NCBI GenBank assembly: GCA_965197635.1
Contig: CBDANN010000008.1
Coordinates: 1,426,001-1,490,000, forward strand
Origin: Bin87 sp965197635
GTDB taxonomy: Bacteria; Chloroflexota; Dehalococcoidia; Lucifugimonadales; UBA3495
Reading direction: 5' to 3'
DNA: 64,000 nt
Part shown: positions 8,509 to 17,823 of the stretch, in pieces
Numbering within the stretch: the first letter of the stretch is position 1
Layout of the letters: each line of letters starts with the position of its first letter
Notes under the pieces: model-generated
What the model was told of the DNA's origin: nothing
The model's input: only the letters and a program-made list of their open reading frames with translations
Database searches by the model: none
Program-made: the position numbers and the translations under genes

Positions 8509-9003
8509 TTGGCTAACCTGGCAAATATCACGGAGCAACAAGTAACCGACGCCATTCGCGCTGGGTTGCGAGCCAACAAACGGAACGCCCGGCTTTCAAC
8601 GCGCCGGGCGGCGGAGCGGGCCACCACCCACCGGAACATGTTGGCGCGTTACCGAGAACACGCCCGACAAAGCCTCAACAGCGGCGACTATTTGCAGGCT
8701 GCCGAAAAATCCTGGGGAGCTTACGCTCAGACTGTCAAGGTCATCGGAGCCGACAATCAATTGAGCGTCAGTCATCATTCGGAGGTTGTCGGAGTTGGCA
8801 GCGAGTTGGCGGCGCTGGTCGGTACCTCAGACGACGTTCGCGGCTACGCATTGTCCGTCGGTTTGGCGTTTGCGCGGAGTCTGCACCAACATTTTTACGA
8901 AAATGACTTGTCGGACCGAATGGTAATTACCAGTTCGGATGCAGTAGCAACAGCCATTGACTTGCTGCAAGAACTTTTCCCGCCGGAGCCATACCCGCAA
9001 TGA
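8509..9003 (+). CDS. PaREP1-like helical protein
   Basis: 164 residues from a TTG start, with AAGTGAG about 9 bases upstream. The central motif SGDYLQAAEKSWGAYAQTVKVIGADNQL and the later LHQHFYENDLSDRMV and AIDLL helices resemble the PaREP1/PaREP8 (HEPN-like, all-helical) family first described in archaea and also found in bacteria. Function is unknown; HEPN relatives are often RNA-binding. It overlaps the oxidoreductase gene by ATGA, so the two are translationally coupled. Confidence 0.6.
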   Translation: MANLANITEQQVTDAIRAGLRANKRNARLSTRRAAERATTHRNMLARYREHARQSLNSGDYLQAAEKSWGAYAQTVKVIGADNQLSVSHHSEVVGVGSELAALVGTSDDVRGYALSVGLAFARSLHQHFYENDLSDRMVITSSDAVATAIDLLQELFPPEPYPQ

Positions 9004-10202
9004 CCAACGCAACTGAAACCGCCGATGTCGTCATCATTGGAGGCGGCGTGATGGGTTGCAGCATCGCCTGCAACCTGGCGCTTACCGCTGCCGAGCATGG
9101 CTTGCGCCGCATCGTGCTGCTGGAACGGGACACCCTGGGCAGCGGCTCCACCGGACGCAGCAGCGGCGCTGTCCGAATGCATTATTCCACCGCCGTCAAC
9201 GCCGAACTGGCCTGGCGCAGCTTGCAGATTTTCCGCAATTTCGACGACATCATCGGCGGGGAGTGCGGCTACACGCGCACCGGATACCTGGTCTTTGCCG
9301 GCCAGGACGACCTGCCATCCTTCCGTTCCAACATAGCCACCCAGCAGTCCGTCGGCGTGATCACCGATATCATCAGCGCCGGCGACGCTGCCGAACTGGC
9401 TCCCGGGTTTGCGGTGGATGACGCCGCCGCCATCGCCTACGAACCCTACTCCGGCCACGCCGACGCCTCGGGCACCGCCTACGCCTACGCTACACGTGCC
9501 CGGGCTGAAGGCGTCACAATCCGGTTGCAGACTCCGGCGGCGGCTATTGAAACCAGCGACGACGGCAGCCGGGTGGTGGCAGTGCACACCGCCGGCGGAG
9601 AACGCATCGAAACCGGCGTCGCCGTCGTCGCCACCGGGCCGTGGACGGCGCGGTTCCTGGCTCCTCACGGCATTGACGTACCCATGATCGCCACGCGCCA
9701 CGAGGTACTGCACTTCCGCCGACCGCTGGACCTGGTGCCCCACCATCCCGGCGGCGCCGACATCGGCAACCGCATCTACTTCCGCCCCGAGGGGCAGGAA
9801 CTGACCCTGGTCGGCAACGGCAACCACTCCGACGTGGTCGAAGACCCCGAGGTCTACGCCCCGCGGGCCAGTCCAGCGTTCATCCAGGACGTGTGGCAGC
9901 GGCTGGCCCGACGCATTCCGCCCATCGCCGATGCGGAACTGGCGGCGGGTTACGCCGGTCTCTACACCAACACCCCAGACTCTCATCCCGTTATGGACCG
10001 GATTGATGGCGTGGACGGGCTACACCTGTGCAGCGGCTTCAGTGGCCACGGCTTCAAGCTGTCGCCCATGGTGGGAGTGCTGATGGCCGAGTTGATCGGC
10101 AGCGGCGCGGCGACCACCATGGACATCACACCCTTGCGCTTCTCCCGTTTCGCCGAGGGCGACCTCAACAGCGCCGGCTATGGCTTTGACGTGCTGGCGT
10201 AG
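9000..10202 (+). CDS. FAD-dependent oxidoreductase, DAO / sarcosine oxidase beta-like
   Basis: 400 residues. The N-terminal Rossmann nucleotide site is VVIIGGGVMGCSIA (GGGVMG at 14-19), followed by the acidic end of the second strand (LLERD) and GSGSTGRSSGAVRMHYST, the FAD-contacting loop of the DAO family. Near the C-terminus GLYTNTPDSHPVMD and LHLCSGFSGHGFKLSPMVG match the second FAD-binding motif. Such enzymes oxidise N-methyl or primary amino acids (sarcosine, glycine, D-amino acids), giving H2O2 or passing electrons on; the substrate is undefined. No second heterotetramer subunit is adjacent, so a monomeric-type enzyme is likely. It overlaps the PaREP1-like gene and is 9 bp from the ABC ATPase. 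Confidence 0.88.
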   Translation: MTNATETADVVIIGGGVMGCSIACNLALTAAEHGLRRIVLLERDTLGSGSTGRSSGAVRMHYSTAVNAELAWRSLQIFRNFDDIIGGECGYTRTGYLVFAGQDDLPSFRSNIATQQSVGVITDIISAGDAAELAPGFAVDDAAAIAYEPYSGHADASGTAYAYATRARAEGVTIRLQTPAAAIETSDDGSRVVAVHTAGGERIETGVAVVATGPWTARFLAPHGIDVPMIATRHEVLHFRRPLDLVPHHPGGADIGNRIYFRPEGQELTLVGNGNHSDVVEDPEVYAPRASPAFIQDVWQRLARRIPPIADAELAAGYAGLYTNTPDSHPVMDRIDGVDGLHLCSGFSGHGFKLSPMVGVLMAELIGSGAATTMDITPLRFSRFAEGDLNSAGYGFDVLA

Positions 10203-10211
10203 CGGTCTGCC

Positions 10212-11165
10212 GTGACGAGTAACCCTCCAGGCACTCCGGCCGGCGTCCCGTTTGCCGTCATCGCGTCGGGCCTGACCAAACGCTTCGGTCGGGTCACCGC
10301 GGTGGACGACATCAGTCTGGGCATCCCTGCGGGCGGCGTGTTCGGGCTGCTGGGCCCCAACGGGTCGGGCAAAACAACGATGCTCTCCATGCTGGCCGGT
10401 TTCATCCGGCCCACCGCCGGCGCGATAACCCTGCTGGGCCGCAGCGGCGCCGACGGGCAGCGGGCGGCTCTATCGGGCGTGGGCGCGCTGATCGAGCGGC
10501 CCATATTCTGGCCCTACCTGTCCTGCCGGGACAACCTGAAATGCCTGCAAGGTGTATATGAATCCGGCGGCGGCGACGCGGAAATCGACGATCTGTTGGG
10601 AGAGGTCGGTCTGGACGGCGACGTGGCCCGGCGCAAGTTTCGGGCCTGCTCCACCGGAATGAAGCAGCGGCTGGGCATTGCCGCCACCCTGTTGGGCAAT
10701 CCGTCCCTGCTGATCCTGGACGAACCGACCAACGGACTTGACCCGACGGGCATCGTGGAGGTGCGTGAACTGATCCGGCGTTTGGCGGACACAGGAGAAC
10801 GCACGGTCATACTCGCCAGCCACCTGCTCAACGAGGTGGAGCAGGTTTGCGATCAAGTGGGGGTGCTGGCGAGAGGCCGGCTGCTCTATTCCGGTCCGGT
10901 CGCCGACATGGGCGCGCCCGCGCTGGTGTTCCTCCGTACCACCGACGACGACCACACCGCCACGCTCCTTACCGATGCCGGATGGCATATCGCGTCCCAA
11001 TCGGCCGACGGCCTGGAGGTTGCCGTAGCTCCGGGCCACGAATGGGAAATCAGCCGCGATTTGGCTGACGGCGGCGTCTATGTATCCGAACTGCGCTCCT
11101 TGGGCGGCTCGCTGGAGGCCGGCTTCATGGAAGTAACCGGCGAGCAGGAGGCCGACGCTCCGTGA
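10212..11165 (+). CDS. ABC transporter ATP-binding protein, BcrA/CcmA type
   Basis: 317 residues from GTG. Walker A is GPNGSGKT (48-55), the signature is the degenerate CSTGMKQRL (about 146-154), Walker B is LLILDEP (166-172) and the switch His is in LASHLLNE (about 204). The Q-loop position has the IERPIFWPYLS form common in bacitracin-type exporters instead of Gln. About 80 C-terminal residues form the extra domain seen in drug and antibiotic efflux ATPases. It overlaps the permease gene by GTGA. The pair is likely to export a peptide or lipid-like compound, or to serve self-protection. Confidence 0.92.
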   Translation: MTSNPPGTPAGVPFAVIASGLTKRFGRVTAVDDISLGIPAGGVFGLLGPNGSGKTTMLSMLAGFIRPTAGAITLLGRSGADGQRAALSGVGALIERPIFWPYLSCRDNLKCLQGVYESGGGDAEIDDLLGEVGLDGDVARRKFRACSTGMKQRLGIAATLLGNPSLLILDEPTNGLDPTGIVEVRELIRRLADTGERTVILASHLLNEVEQVCDQVGVLARGRLLYSGPVADMGAPALVFLRTTDDDHTATLLTDAGWHIASQSADGLEVAVAPGHEWEISRDLADGGVYVSELRSLGGSLEAGFMEVTGEQEADAP

Positions 11166-11992
11166 CCATTGATGACGCAGCCGTCGTCGGCAACGCCTTG
11201 CGCTGGGAGTGGTTCCGGCTCCAACGGCGCGTTGCGCTCTGGGTGATTCTCGCGCTGGTGGCGATTGCAGTTGTTGGCGTTCTGGTGGTGACCGTAATAC
11301 TGCAAAACGTGGCTCTGATTGGCCTGTCGATACCTTCCCGTGGCGTTCCGCTTCTGGTCTTCGAGGCGTTGTCCCGACTGGGCCCGTTTCTCGGCATCAT
11401 CCTGGCCGCGATCATCTTCGGCGGCGACTACGGATGGGGAACCCTGCGCCCACTGCTGGCCCGGGGGCAGCCCCGTTGGCAGGCTGCGCTGGTCAAGCTC
11501 ATTCTGCCCACTGGCATCCTGGCCGTCGTATGGGTCGTCGCCTGGACACTGTCCGCGCTGGTTGGTCTGGTTGCCGGAGACTCCTCGGCTTCCGTGTTCG
11601 ACCTGTTCTCCGACGCTCCCGCCGGTTGGTGGGCAACTGCCGGCAGGTTTTTCAGTGGGTGGCCCGTGGCGGTTGCCTACCTGGGCTTGACCGCCCTGCT
11701 CTGCACCGTAGGCCGTTCGACTGCCTTCGGACTGGGCGTAGCCGTCGCCATCCTCATTTTCGAAACGGTGGTCTATCCGGCTGCCGGCTTGATCTCCCAA
11801 CTGGCGTTGGACACAGACCTGAACGATTACACCCGCTGGACCCTGCAGGGCGTCACCAGCGGGCTGATGGGCGGCGACGACAATTTCGGCCCCTGGCTCT
11901 TCCTGCCGGCAACGCTGGCCTACCTGGCCGCATTCTGGGGTCTGACGCTGACCGTCCTCACCCGGCGGGATGTGAACAGCGGCAGCGGATAG
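11162..11992 (+). CDS. ABC-2 type transporter permease
   Basis: 276 residues from a GTG that overlaps the ATPase stop codon. Six hydrophobic segments are visible: about 24-50, 66-88, 108-138, 165-185, 190-212 and 245-265. The loop FGGDYGWGTLRPLLARGQPRWQ between the second and third segments is the conserved ABC-2 motif (GTLRxLL in an amphipathic coupling helix). It pairs with the preceding ATPase as an exporter. It ends in TAG. A 30-bp gap separates it from the convergent nucleotidyltransferase-HEPN gene. Confidence 0.9.
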   Translation: MTIDDAAVVGNALRWEWFRLQRRVALWVILALVAIAVVGVLVVTVILQNVALIGLSIPSRGVPLLVFEALSRLGPFLGIILAAIIFGGDYGWGTLRPLLARGQPRWQAALVKLILPTGILAVVWVVAWTLSALVGLVAGDSSASVFDLFSDAPAGWWATAGRFFSGWPVAVAYLGLTALLCTVGRSTAFGLGVAVAILIFETVVYPAAGLISQLALDTDLNDYTRWTLQGVTSGLMGGDDNFGPWLFLPATLAYLAAFWGLTLTVLTRRDVNSGSG

Positions 11993-12023
11993 GGCGCGTT
12001 TGCATTCGGTTTGGGTGTCGTCT

Positions 12024-12885
12024 TTACCTGAGGTCTGATTCGTCGGTGCCGGTCAGTTCGTAGGCTCGGTTGATGAAAGTCTCAGTGGCCAGTATGATCT
12101 CTTCGCGGAACCGGTTTCTGTCCAGGTCGTCCATCCGGAAGGACGTGCCGACGTTCCGGTACGCCACAGCGTACCTGGTCAGCCAGTTGTCCAGTTCGCC
12201 GGCATGGTCCGGGTTCTGCAACGAGGTGTAGTCGATCAGCAGTTTGAGCTGTGCCGCCGCAAGCGTGTCTGACTCGGTGGGGTGGTTCAGAACCTTGTCG
12301 GCGACCTCTCGCAGGTCATGCACCCGGCGGTAATCCAGTCCGCGGCCGACAGCCGGGCCTTGAGGGCGTTTCCACGGCCTGCTGGGCGTGAAACCCGAAA
12401 CTTTCCTGGTCGCCTTCAGGATGGTTTATCAACAGGTTGAATGTCCTGATGTGGCGGTATGCCGCCAGCAGCCGTTCTTTGACGACTGGCCAACTGTCGG
12501 GATATTGGTCCGGGTACGGTTTTGAAGAATTCAGATCATCGTCGCTCATTAAGATCCCGTCTCTGATCGCCGGCGCGGCGACGTGGTTTTTGGCCCGACG
12601 GCAGTAGCTGAACGTTTCAAGGTTCATCGTGACCACGTCCATGCCGAGCTGCGGCGGATTGAGCCGGAAGTGTTCCCTAGCCGCTCGCTTGGCCCGTCCC
12701 GTGGCGGTCACGGCGCCAACCTCTGATATGATCAGCAGGTCAACGTCGGAGTCCGGGCGATGGTCGCCCCGGGCTCTGGACCCGAACAGGATCACGGTGT
12801 CGGGCGCCACGGCGGATTGCACTGCCCTGGCGACTTCCACAGCAGCGTGGTCAGGAGCGGTCGCTCGATTGGCGGAGTTTGTCAT
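12024..12885 (-). pseudogene. One-chain nucleotidyltransferase (MNT) plus HEPN protein, frameshifted
   Basis: The first frame (12885 downward) encodes VILFGSRARGDHRPDSDVDLLII, the GSx(10)DxD minimal nucleotidyltransferase motif, then a helical HEPN start (WPVVKERLLAAYRHIRTFN, FHAQQAVE). After AVE two one-base losses in runs near 12373 and 12345 move the reading through NALKARLSAADW into YRRVHDLREVADKVL and on to the stop at 12024. Restored, it is a fusion of about 287 residues like the intact gene at 29431. In MNT-HEPN systems the nucleotidyltransferase neutralises an RNA-cleaving HEPN toxin by adding AMP. It is broken here unless the indels are errors. Confidence 0.75.
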
Positions 12886-12901
12886 GGGTTGGCCGTTTGG
12901 T

Positions 12902-13486
12902 TTACGCCGTCCGGTTCGGGCTGAAGAAGTCGTTTAGTCTTGATCTAGCATCGTTGAGCGTTTTAACCTGCCTCAATCTTGCCGCCCATGAGCGCCCGGG
13001 GCGCATCGTGTCCCACCAACTCTTTTCGCCGTTATAACGGCCCGCGCCCGGGTCGTGATCTCCAAACCCGTCCAGGCATCGGTTCCACACGAGTTTGTAA
13101 TGGTCGATGGCAAATCGTTCTGCCAGCGTAATCCAAGCTGGTTCGATAGCCAAATATCGATACTGGAAGTCGTTTTTGTTAAGGTTTTCCGCTTGATCTA
13201 TGGACCGCGCATGCTCCCTGATCCTGGACTGTAGCGCCGGTGAGCTAACGTTTACGCTATCCCCGCGGCGTGACCCAAGCGGGATGGCTTTGCCAACATA
13301 ATTGGGGCAGCCAGCCAAAGCGATTTCACGATACACGTCCAAGGAACCGGTATATATGAGGCAGTAGATACCCGGACCGCGAATGGAGACATCCATCCCC
13401 AATTGTTGCAGAGGTTGGCGTTCAAACTCGAGCACCGTTCCCGCCATCAGGTTGTCGTAGGTCAACGGGTCGCACAAGTTCGTCAT
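12902..13486 (-). CDS. Eco29kI-like GIY-YIG type II restriction endonuclease
   Basis: 194 residues, complete. The motif GIYCLIYTG (39-47) with NYVGKA (62-67) is the GIY-YIG core in its Eco29kI-like form. Further family landmarks are RIREHARSI (Arg88, His92), LAERFAIDHYKLVWN (Glu123, Asn135), then DGFGDHDPGAGR and the C-terminal GRSWAARL. From memory, Eco29kI uses two Tyr, Arg, His, Glu and Asn; all are present with matching R-H and E-N spacings. Eco29kI cuts CCGCGG; the site here is unknown. ATG 13486 overlaps the methyltransferase stop (ATGA), the usual restriction-modification layout. Codon use is ordinary and the frame intact. Confidence 0.85.
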   Translation of the reverse strand: MTNLCDPLTYDNLMAGTVLEFERQPLQQLGMDVSIRGPGIYCLIYTGSLDVYREIALAGCPNYVGKAIPLGSRRGDSVNVSSPALQSRIREHARSIDQAENLNKNDFQYRYLAIEPAWITLAERFAIDHYKLVWNRCLDGFGDHDPGAGRYNGEKSWWDTMRPGRSWAARLRQVKTLNDARSRLNDFFSPNRTA

Positions 13487-14498
13487 GGCAACTGTCGGAT
13501 CTCTACGACCGATTCATACAGTTGGGTCCGGTTGCCGGCTTTCGCGGTACGCACATTGGAGTTGATGATGCTGTTCCAGACGCGCGTGTCGCGCGGCGTG
13601 TGTATGCCGGGTACCGTGAGCCCGCATCGTAACGCAATAGAAGCCAAGAACTTGTCTGTAGGTACCGGGATACCTTGGACGATGCTATTGCCAATGACGA
13701 CGAGCGCCGTTCCCCGCGGCCCCAAAACCCGTTGCGCTCCCATCATGAACCGAACGCAGTCATTCAAATATGATGCAGCGTAGTTCGCCCAACCTCGTCC
13801 ACCGTAAATGCCCTTCTCTGGGCGCTGCCGCCTGATTGCTTCAACGGTTTGCCGTATCTGTGTATCGTTGATGATCGGATCCAGTTCCACCTTTTTCTGC
13901 TCTCGGGCAAGCTGCCAAGAAGTTCCGAAATTCAACGCCTCGATGTGCTTCAACTCCCCGGGAGATTGGCAGAATTCCAACAAGTACAGATGCGGTCGAG
14001 TATTTCGGTTATAGTGATAATCGTTCATGTACGGTGGCGAAGTGATAATCAAGTGTACACGGCCAGGTTCTATAGTATCGTCACCCAGAAACGACCGAAC
14101 GTGTATGGTGCCGTCTGTTCGTGGTCTGCGCGTCCTGTTCTCGCGGTACCAGTCGGAATCGTCGGCTATCTCCTCCAGTTTTTTCGCTAGGGTGGCGATT
14201 ACTGGGAAGTCCTCGACCTCTGGGCGTCCGACGGTCGCTTTTCTGCCCAAACTTGGTTCATACGAGTAGTTTGAGTAGTCAACCATAGTCGCCGCGAATG
14301 CGAGCCGCAACAAGTCCTTAATGTGCTCATCTTCTCGTTCGTTGATAAAATCCATGAGCGGCAGGACTTTTTCCAAAACCCGCGGGCTGTAAAACGGCGA
14401 CCGCGTACGGAAACCGTCGGGTGTGGACGCCTGAGGCACAGTGTGGTCCGCGTCAACCCGCGTGCCATACCACATCAATTCGCGGATGGTTTCTCTAA
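13483..14498 (-). pseudogene. Site-specific DNA methyltransferase (TSPPY type), 5' end removed by IS insertion
   Basis: The remaining frame of about 337 codons carries IITSPPYMNDYHYNRN, motif IV of N4-cytosine/N6-adenine methyltransferases, and late LGPRGTALVVIGNS and PRDTRVWNS segments. Motif I (the AdoMet-binding FxGxG) is absent, and the open frame runs without a stop (RETIRELMWYG) straight into the IS427-group end at 14499. The 5' part, expected to hold motif I, was therefore lost to IS insertion. A TTG at 14478 is only the first available start. It is the natural partner of the overlapping restriction gene. Confidence 0.8.
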
Positions 14499-14581
14499 GA
14501 GGGTGTGTGACAATGGTCTAAAGTGGCGTCAAGGGTTCTTGAGGTGAGGGCAGGAAGGGATTAGGCTGGGACACTCGCGGC

Positions 14582-15436
14582 ATGAGTAGGAAAGCTTATC
14601 CCAGTGATTTGACCGATACCCAATGGGCGGAGTTGGCTCCCTTGCTGCCCGCGGCCAAAACCAAGGGACCTCCCAGGACCACGGACCTGCGGGAGGTGGT
14701 CAACGGCATACTGTACGTGCTGCGTGGCGGCATCCCCTGGCGTCTGATGCCCCACGACCTGCCGCCCTGGGGCACGGTGTGGTGGTACTTCCGCCGTTGG
14801 CGGGATGATGGGACCTGGGCAGGGGTAGCAGAGGCTTTGCGTTCCCGGGTACGGGAAGCCGCCGGACGTGATGCCACGCCCAGCGCGGCCATCCCGGATT
14901 GTTCAAGGATCGACAGCCAGTCGGTGAAAACTACGGGAAAAGGGGGCCGCGGGGCGATGACGCCGGTAAACGGGTTGCTGGACGCAAGCGCCACATCGTA
15001 GTGGACACATCGTAGTGGACACATCGTAGTGGACACATCGTAGTGGACACCATGGGGGTTGCTCTTGGCCGTGGTGGTTCACGCTGCCAATATTCAAGAC
15101 CGGGATCAAGACCGGGATGGGGCCAAGCTGGTGTTGGCCAAACTGCTGGGCCAGTTTCCTCGGTTGCAGGTGATTTGGGCGGATGCTGGCTACGCCGGCC
15201 GGTTGGTGTCGTGGGCCTGGGCCACTGGGGGTTGGCTGCTCACCGTGGTGCGACGGCAACCGGACAGCCACCGATTTGAGGTGTTGCCCCGACGCTGGGT
15301 GCTCGAGCGCACCCTGGCGTGGTTGAGCCGTTGCCGTCGGTTGAGCAAAGACTATGAAGAGCGGACCGAAAGCAGCGAAGCCTGGGTCCACATTGCCATG
15401 GTTCATCTCATGCTCAAAAGGCTCCGGCCTGCTTGA
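14582..15436 (+). pseudogene. IS427-group transposase, copy A (orfA plus disrupted orfB)
   Basis: orfA (14582-15001, MSRKAYPSDLTDTQWAELAPLLP) has the DUF4096-like head and the DDE first Asp region IDSQSVKTT, followed by the slippery run GGGAAAAGGGGGCC at which this group normally shifts frame into orfB. orfB remnants (VHAANIQDRD, WADAGYAGRL, VLERTLAWLSRCRRLSKDYEER) reach 15436. A 14-bp unit repeated four times at 14993-15048 and an extra G at 15053-15057 close the frame. A 12-bp duplication (RDQDRD) is also present. It is therefore inactive. Confidence 0.8.
14993..15048 (+). repeat. Four tandem copies of a 14-bp unit inside IS427 copy A
   Basis: ACATCGTAGTGGAC is repeated four times exactly. 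Sister elements carry one (B, D), two (C, 22704-22731) or three (E, 37077-37118) units at the same codons (HIVVDT). The unit is not a multiple of three, so each gain shifts orfB and can expose a TAG. Confidence 0.9.
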
Positions 15437-15460
15437 AACCCATTGTCACACACCCTCTTA

Positions 15461-16363
15461 GAGGGTGTGTGACAATGGGGTAAAGTTGCGCGGTTGGTTC
15501 TTGAGGTGAGCCAGGGATGCTGGTTACACTCGCGGCATGAGTAGGAAAGCTTATCCCAGTGATTTGACCGATACCCAATGGGCGGAGTTGGCTCCCTTGC
15601 TGCCCGCGGCCAAAACCAAGGGACCTTCCCAGGACCACGGACCTGCGGGAGGTGGTCAACGGCATACTGTACGTGCTGCGTGGCGGCATCCCCTGGCGTC
15701 TGATGCCCCACGACCTGCCGCCCTGGGGCACGGTGTGGTGGTACTTCCGCCGGTGGCGGGATGATGGGACCTGGGCAGGGGTAGCAGAGGCTTTGCGTTC
15801 CCGGGTACGGGAAGCCGCCGGACGTGATGCCACGCCCAGCGCGGCCATCCCGGATTGTTCAAGGATCGACAGCCAGTCGGTGAAAACTACGGGAAAAGGG
15901 GGCCGCGGGGCGATGACGCCGGTAAGAAGGTCGCCGGACGCAAGCGCCATATCGTAGTGGACACCATGGGGTTGCTCTTGGCGGCGGTGGTTCACGCGGC
16001 CAGCATTCAGGACCGGGACGGCGCCAAGCTGGTATTGGCCAAGCTCTTGGGTCGATTTCCCAGGTTGCAGGTCATCTGGGCCGATGCGGGCTACGCCGGT
16101 CGGCTGGTGGCCTGGGCCTGAGCCTGGGCCACCGGCGGATGGCTGCTGACCGTGGTCAAGCGCAAACCGGATGCCACCACTTTGAGGTGTTGCCAAGGTG
16201 ATGGGTGGTAGAGCGTACCCTGGCCTGGTTGAGCCGATGCCGACGGTTGAGCAAAGACTATGAGGAACGCACGGAGAGCAGTGAAGCGTGGGTTCATATC
16301 GCCATGATCCACCTGATGCTGAAACGGCTCCAACCCGCTTGAACCCATTTGTCACATACCCTC
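15461..16363 (+). mobile_element. IS5-family (IS427 group) element, copy B
   Basis: The ends are GAGGGTGTGTGACAATG at 15461 and the complement of GAGGGTATGTGACAAATG ending at 16363. It follows copy A head to tail after TTA. Its right flank was later hit by IS701 at CTAA. Confidence 0.82.
15537..16342 (+). pseudogene. IS427-group transposase, copy B
   Basis: It starts MSRKAYPSDLTDTQWAEL like copy A, but an extra T near 15625 shifts frame inside orfA. orfB (KKVAGRKRHIVVDTMGLLLAAVVHAASIQDRDGAKLVLAKLLG, WADAGYAGRLVAWA) meets a TGA after a small duplication at 16109-16126 and another TGA at 16199-16201 where Arg is expected. It keeps a single 14-bp unit. Inactive. Confidence 0.78.
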
Positions 16364-16366
16364 TAA

Positions 16367-17813
16367 TACTACAGCCGCAGATTAAGAGCGGGTAGAATTA
16401 GGGGCAGTCAAGCAGTGTGAGGTGAGACGGTGGCGGTTGAGATGGATGATGCGGCGGAAGTGGCCCGGTGGGCTGAGGGCATCGCGGGGGTGCCTGAGTG
16501 CATCGCGGGCCGGTTCCGGCGTCCGGAGCCAAGGCGACACGGGCGCTGGAGTAGCGGCGGGGGCTGCTCAGTTCCGTAGAGCGCAAGGATGGCTGGCAGT
16601 TGGCGGAGCCGGCGGGGGATGCCACTCCGGACGGGGTGCAGCGCCTGCTATCCAGCTACCGGTGGGACGCGGACCAGGTTCGAGCTGACCGCAGGGACTA
16701 GGTGGTCGAGCCTCTGGGCGCCGCCGACGGGGTGCTGGTGGTGGACGAGACCGGCTTCCTCAAGAAGGGGAGCCAGAAGGGGAGCCAGTCGGTGGGGGTG
16801 CCGCGGCAGTACCGCGGCACCGCGGGGCGGATCGAAAATTCCCCAGTGGGAGTATTCCTGGCCGACGCTGGCGCCCGGGGCCGGACCCGGCTGGACCGGG
16901 AGTTGTAGCTGCCTCAGGTATGGGTGGCGGACCGGGAGCGACGCCGTGCCGCCGGGGTGCCGGAGCATGTCGAATTCCGCACCCAGCCGCAGTTGGCCCA
17001 GCGGATGCTGGAGCGGGCGGTGGGATCGGGAATTCCCTGCGGCTGGGTTACTGGAGACGCGGTCTACGGCAGCGACCGCAACCGGCGGCGGTGGCTGGAG
17101 GCGGAGGGCATCCCCCAGGTGCTGGCCATCAAGAGCAACGAGCAGCTGTGGGCCGGGACCGAAAAGGGGCCCCGCCCAGTGCGGGCCGATCGTTTGGCGT
17201 CGTGGGTTGACGAAGCGGGCGGGCGGGCAGCGGCTGAGCGCGGGGGACGGCGCCAAGGGTCCCAGATTTTATGACTGGACCACCGTGGCGATAGGGCCCC
17301 GGCGGGAGCCGGGCCAAGCGTACTGGCTGCTGGCCCGGCGCAGCATTGCCCAGCCCGCTGAGCTGGCCTACTACGTTGGCTTCGGCCCGTCCGGTACCGT
17401 AATGGCGGAGTTGGCGCCGGTGGCGGGCCGCCGCGGGGCCATCGAGGAATGCTGCGAGGCGGCCCAGGGACCGGTGGGACTGGACCAGTACGAGGTACGC
17501 AGCTGGGATGGCTGGTAGCGCCACATCACCCGGGCGATGTTGGCTCACGCTTACCCGGCGGTGCTCAGGTATCAAGCCACCACACCGGGATGCCGGCCGG
17601 AAAGGGGGGCGGTCCCGGCCGGGACCGGAGCCTGATCCCATTGACAGTCCCCGAGGTGCGTCGGCGGCTTACCCGCCTGATCTGGACTCCAAACCGGTCT
17701 GCTGATTTCGTTCTGTCCTGGTCCCAGCGGAGACGGCGACATCAAGCCGGAGCGCAACAAAGCCACTACCAACGTCGTTTATCCCAACTGGTAACAGTAG
17801 TGCGGCTGTAGTA
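16367..17813 (+). mobile_element. IS701-family element, copy 1
   Basis: The inverted ends TACTACAGCCGCA (16367-16379) and TGCGGCTGTAGTA (17801-17813) are flanked by direct repeats CTAA (16363-16366, 17814-17817). This is the 4-bp YTAR target expected of IS701. Length is 1.45 kb. Confidence 0.9.
16430..17635 (+). pseudogene. IS701-family transposase, copy 1, with TAG codons at Tyr sites
   Basis: DDE landmarks are VLVVDETGFLKKG, WVTGDAVYG and GAIEECCEAAQGPVGLDQYEV. Compared with copy 2 (56941-58140) and the usual family sequence, TAG replaces Tyr in four places: EYL (about 16550), RDYVVE (16698-16700), RELYLP (16906-16908) and GWYRHI (17516-17518). There is also a 2-base insertion near 16536 and further indels around 17220. 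It is not translatable as one chain without suppression plus frameshifts. Confidence 0.82.
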
Positions 17814-17823
17814 CTAAGCTGGA

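Larger units (their letters stand above)
14499..15457 (+). mobile_element. IS5-family (IS427 group) element, copy A
   Basis: The inverted ends are GAGGGTGTGTGACAATG (14499-14515) and its complement ending at 15457. It is bordered by TAA on the left and TTA on the right. It cuts the methyltransferase gene. It is separated from copy B by three bases. Confidence 0.85.

Noticed and set aside
3655..11992. Genome-wide reassignment of TAG to an amino acid
   Set aside because: HesB-like, the 7571 gene, the oxidoreductase and the ABC permease all end in TAG at natural C-termini; readthrough there would run into overlapping genes. Only local suppression or mutation remains plausible.
14993..15048. 14-bp tandem units as a CRISPR array
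   Set aside because: The units are contiguous without spacers and lie inside a transposase gene.
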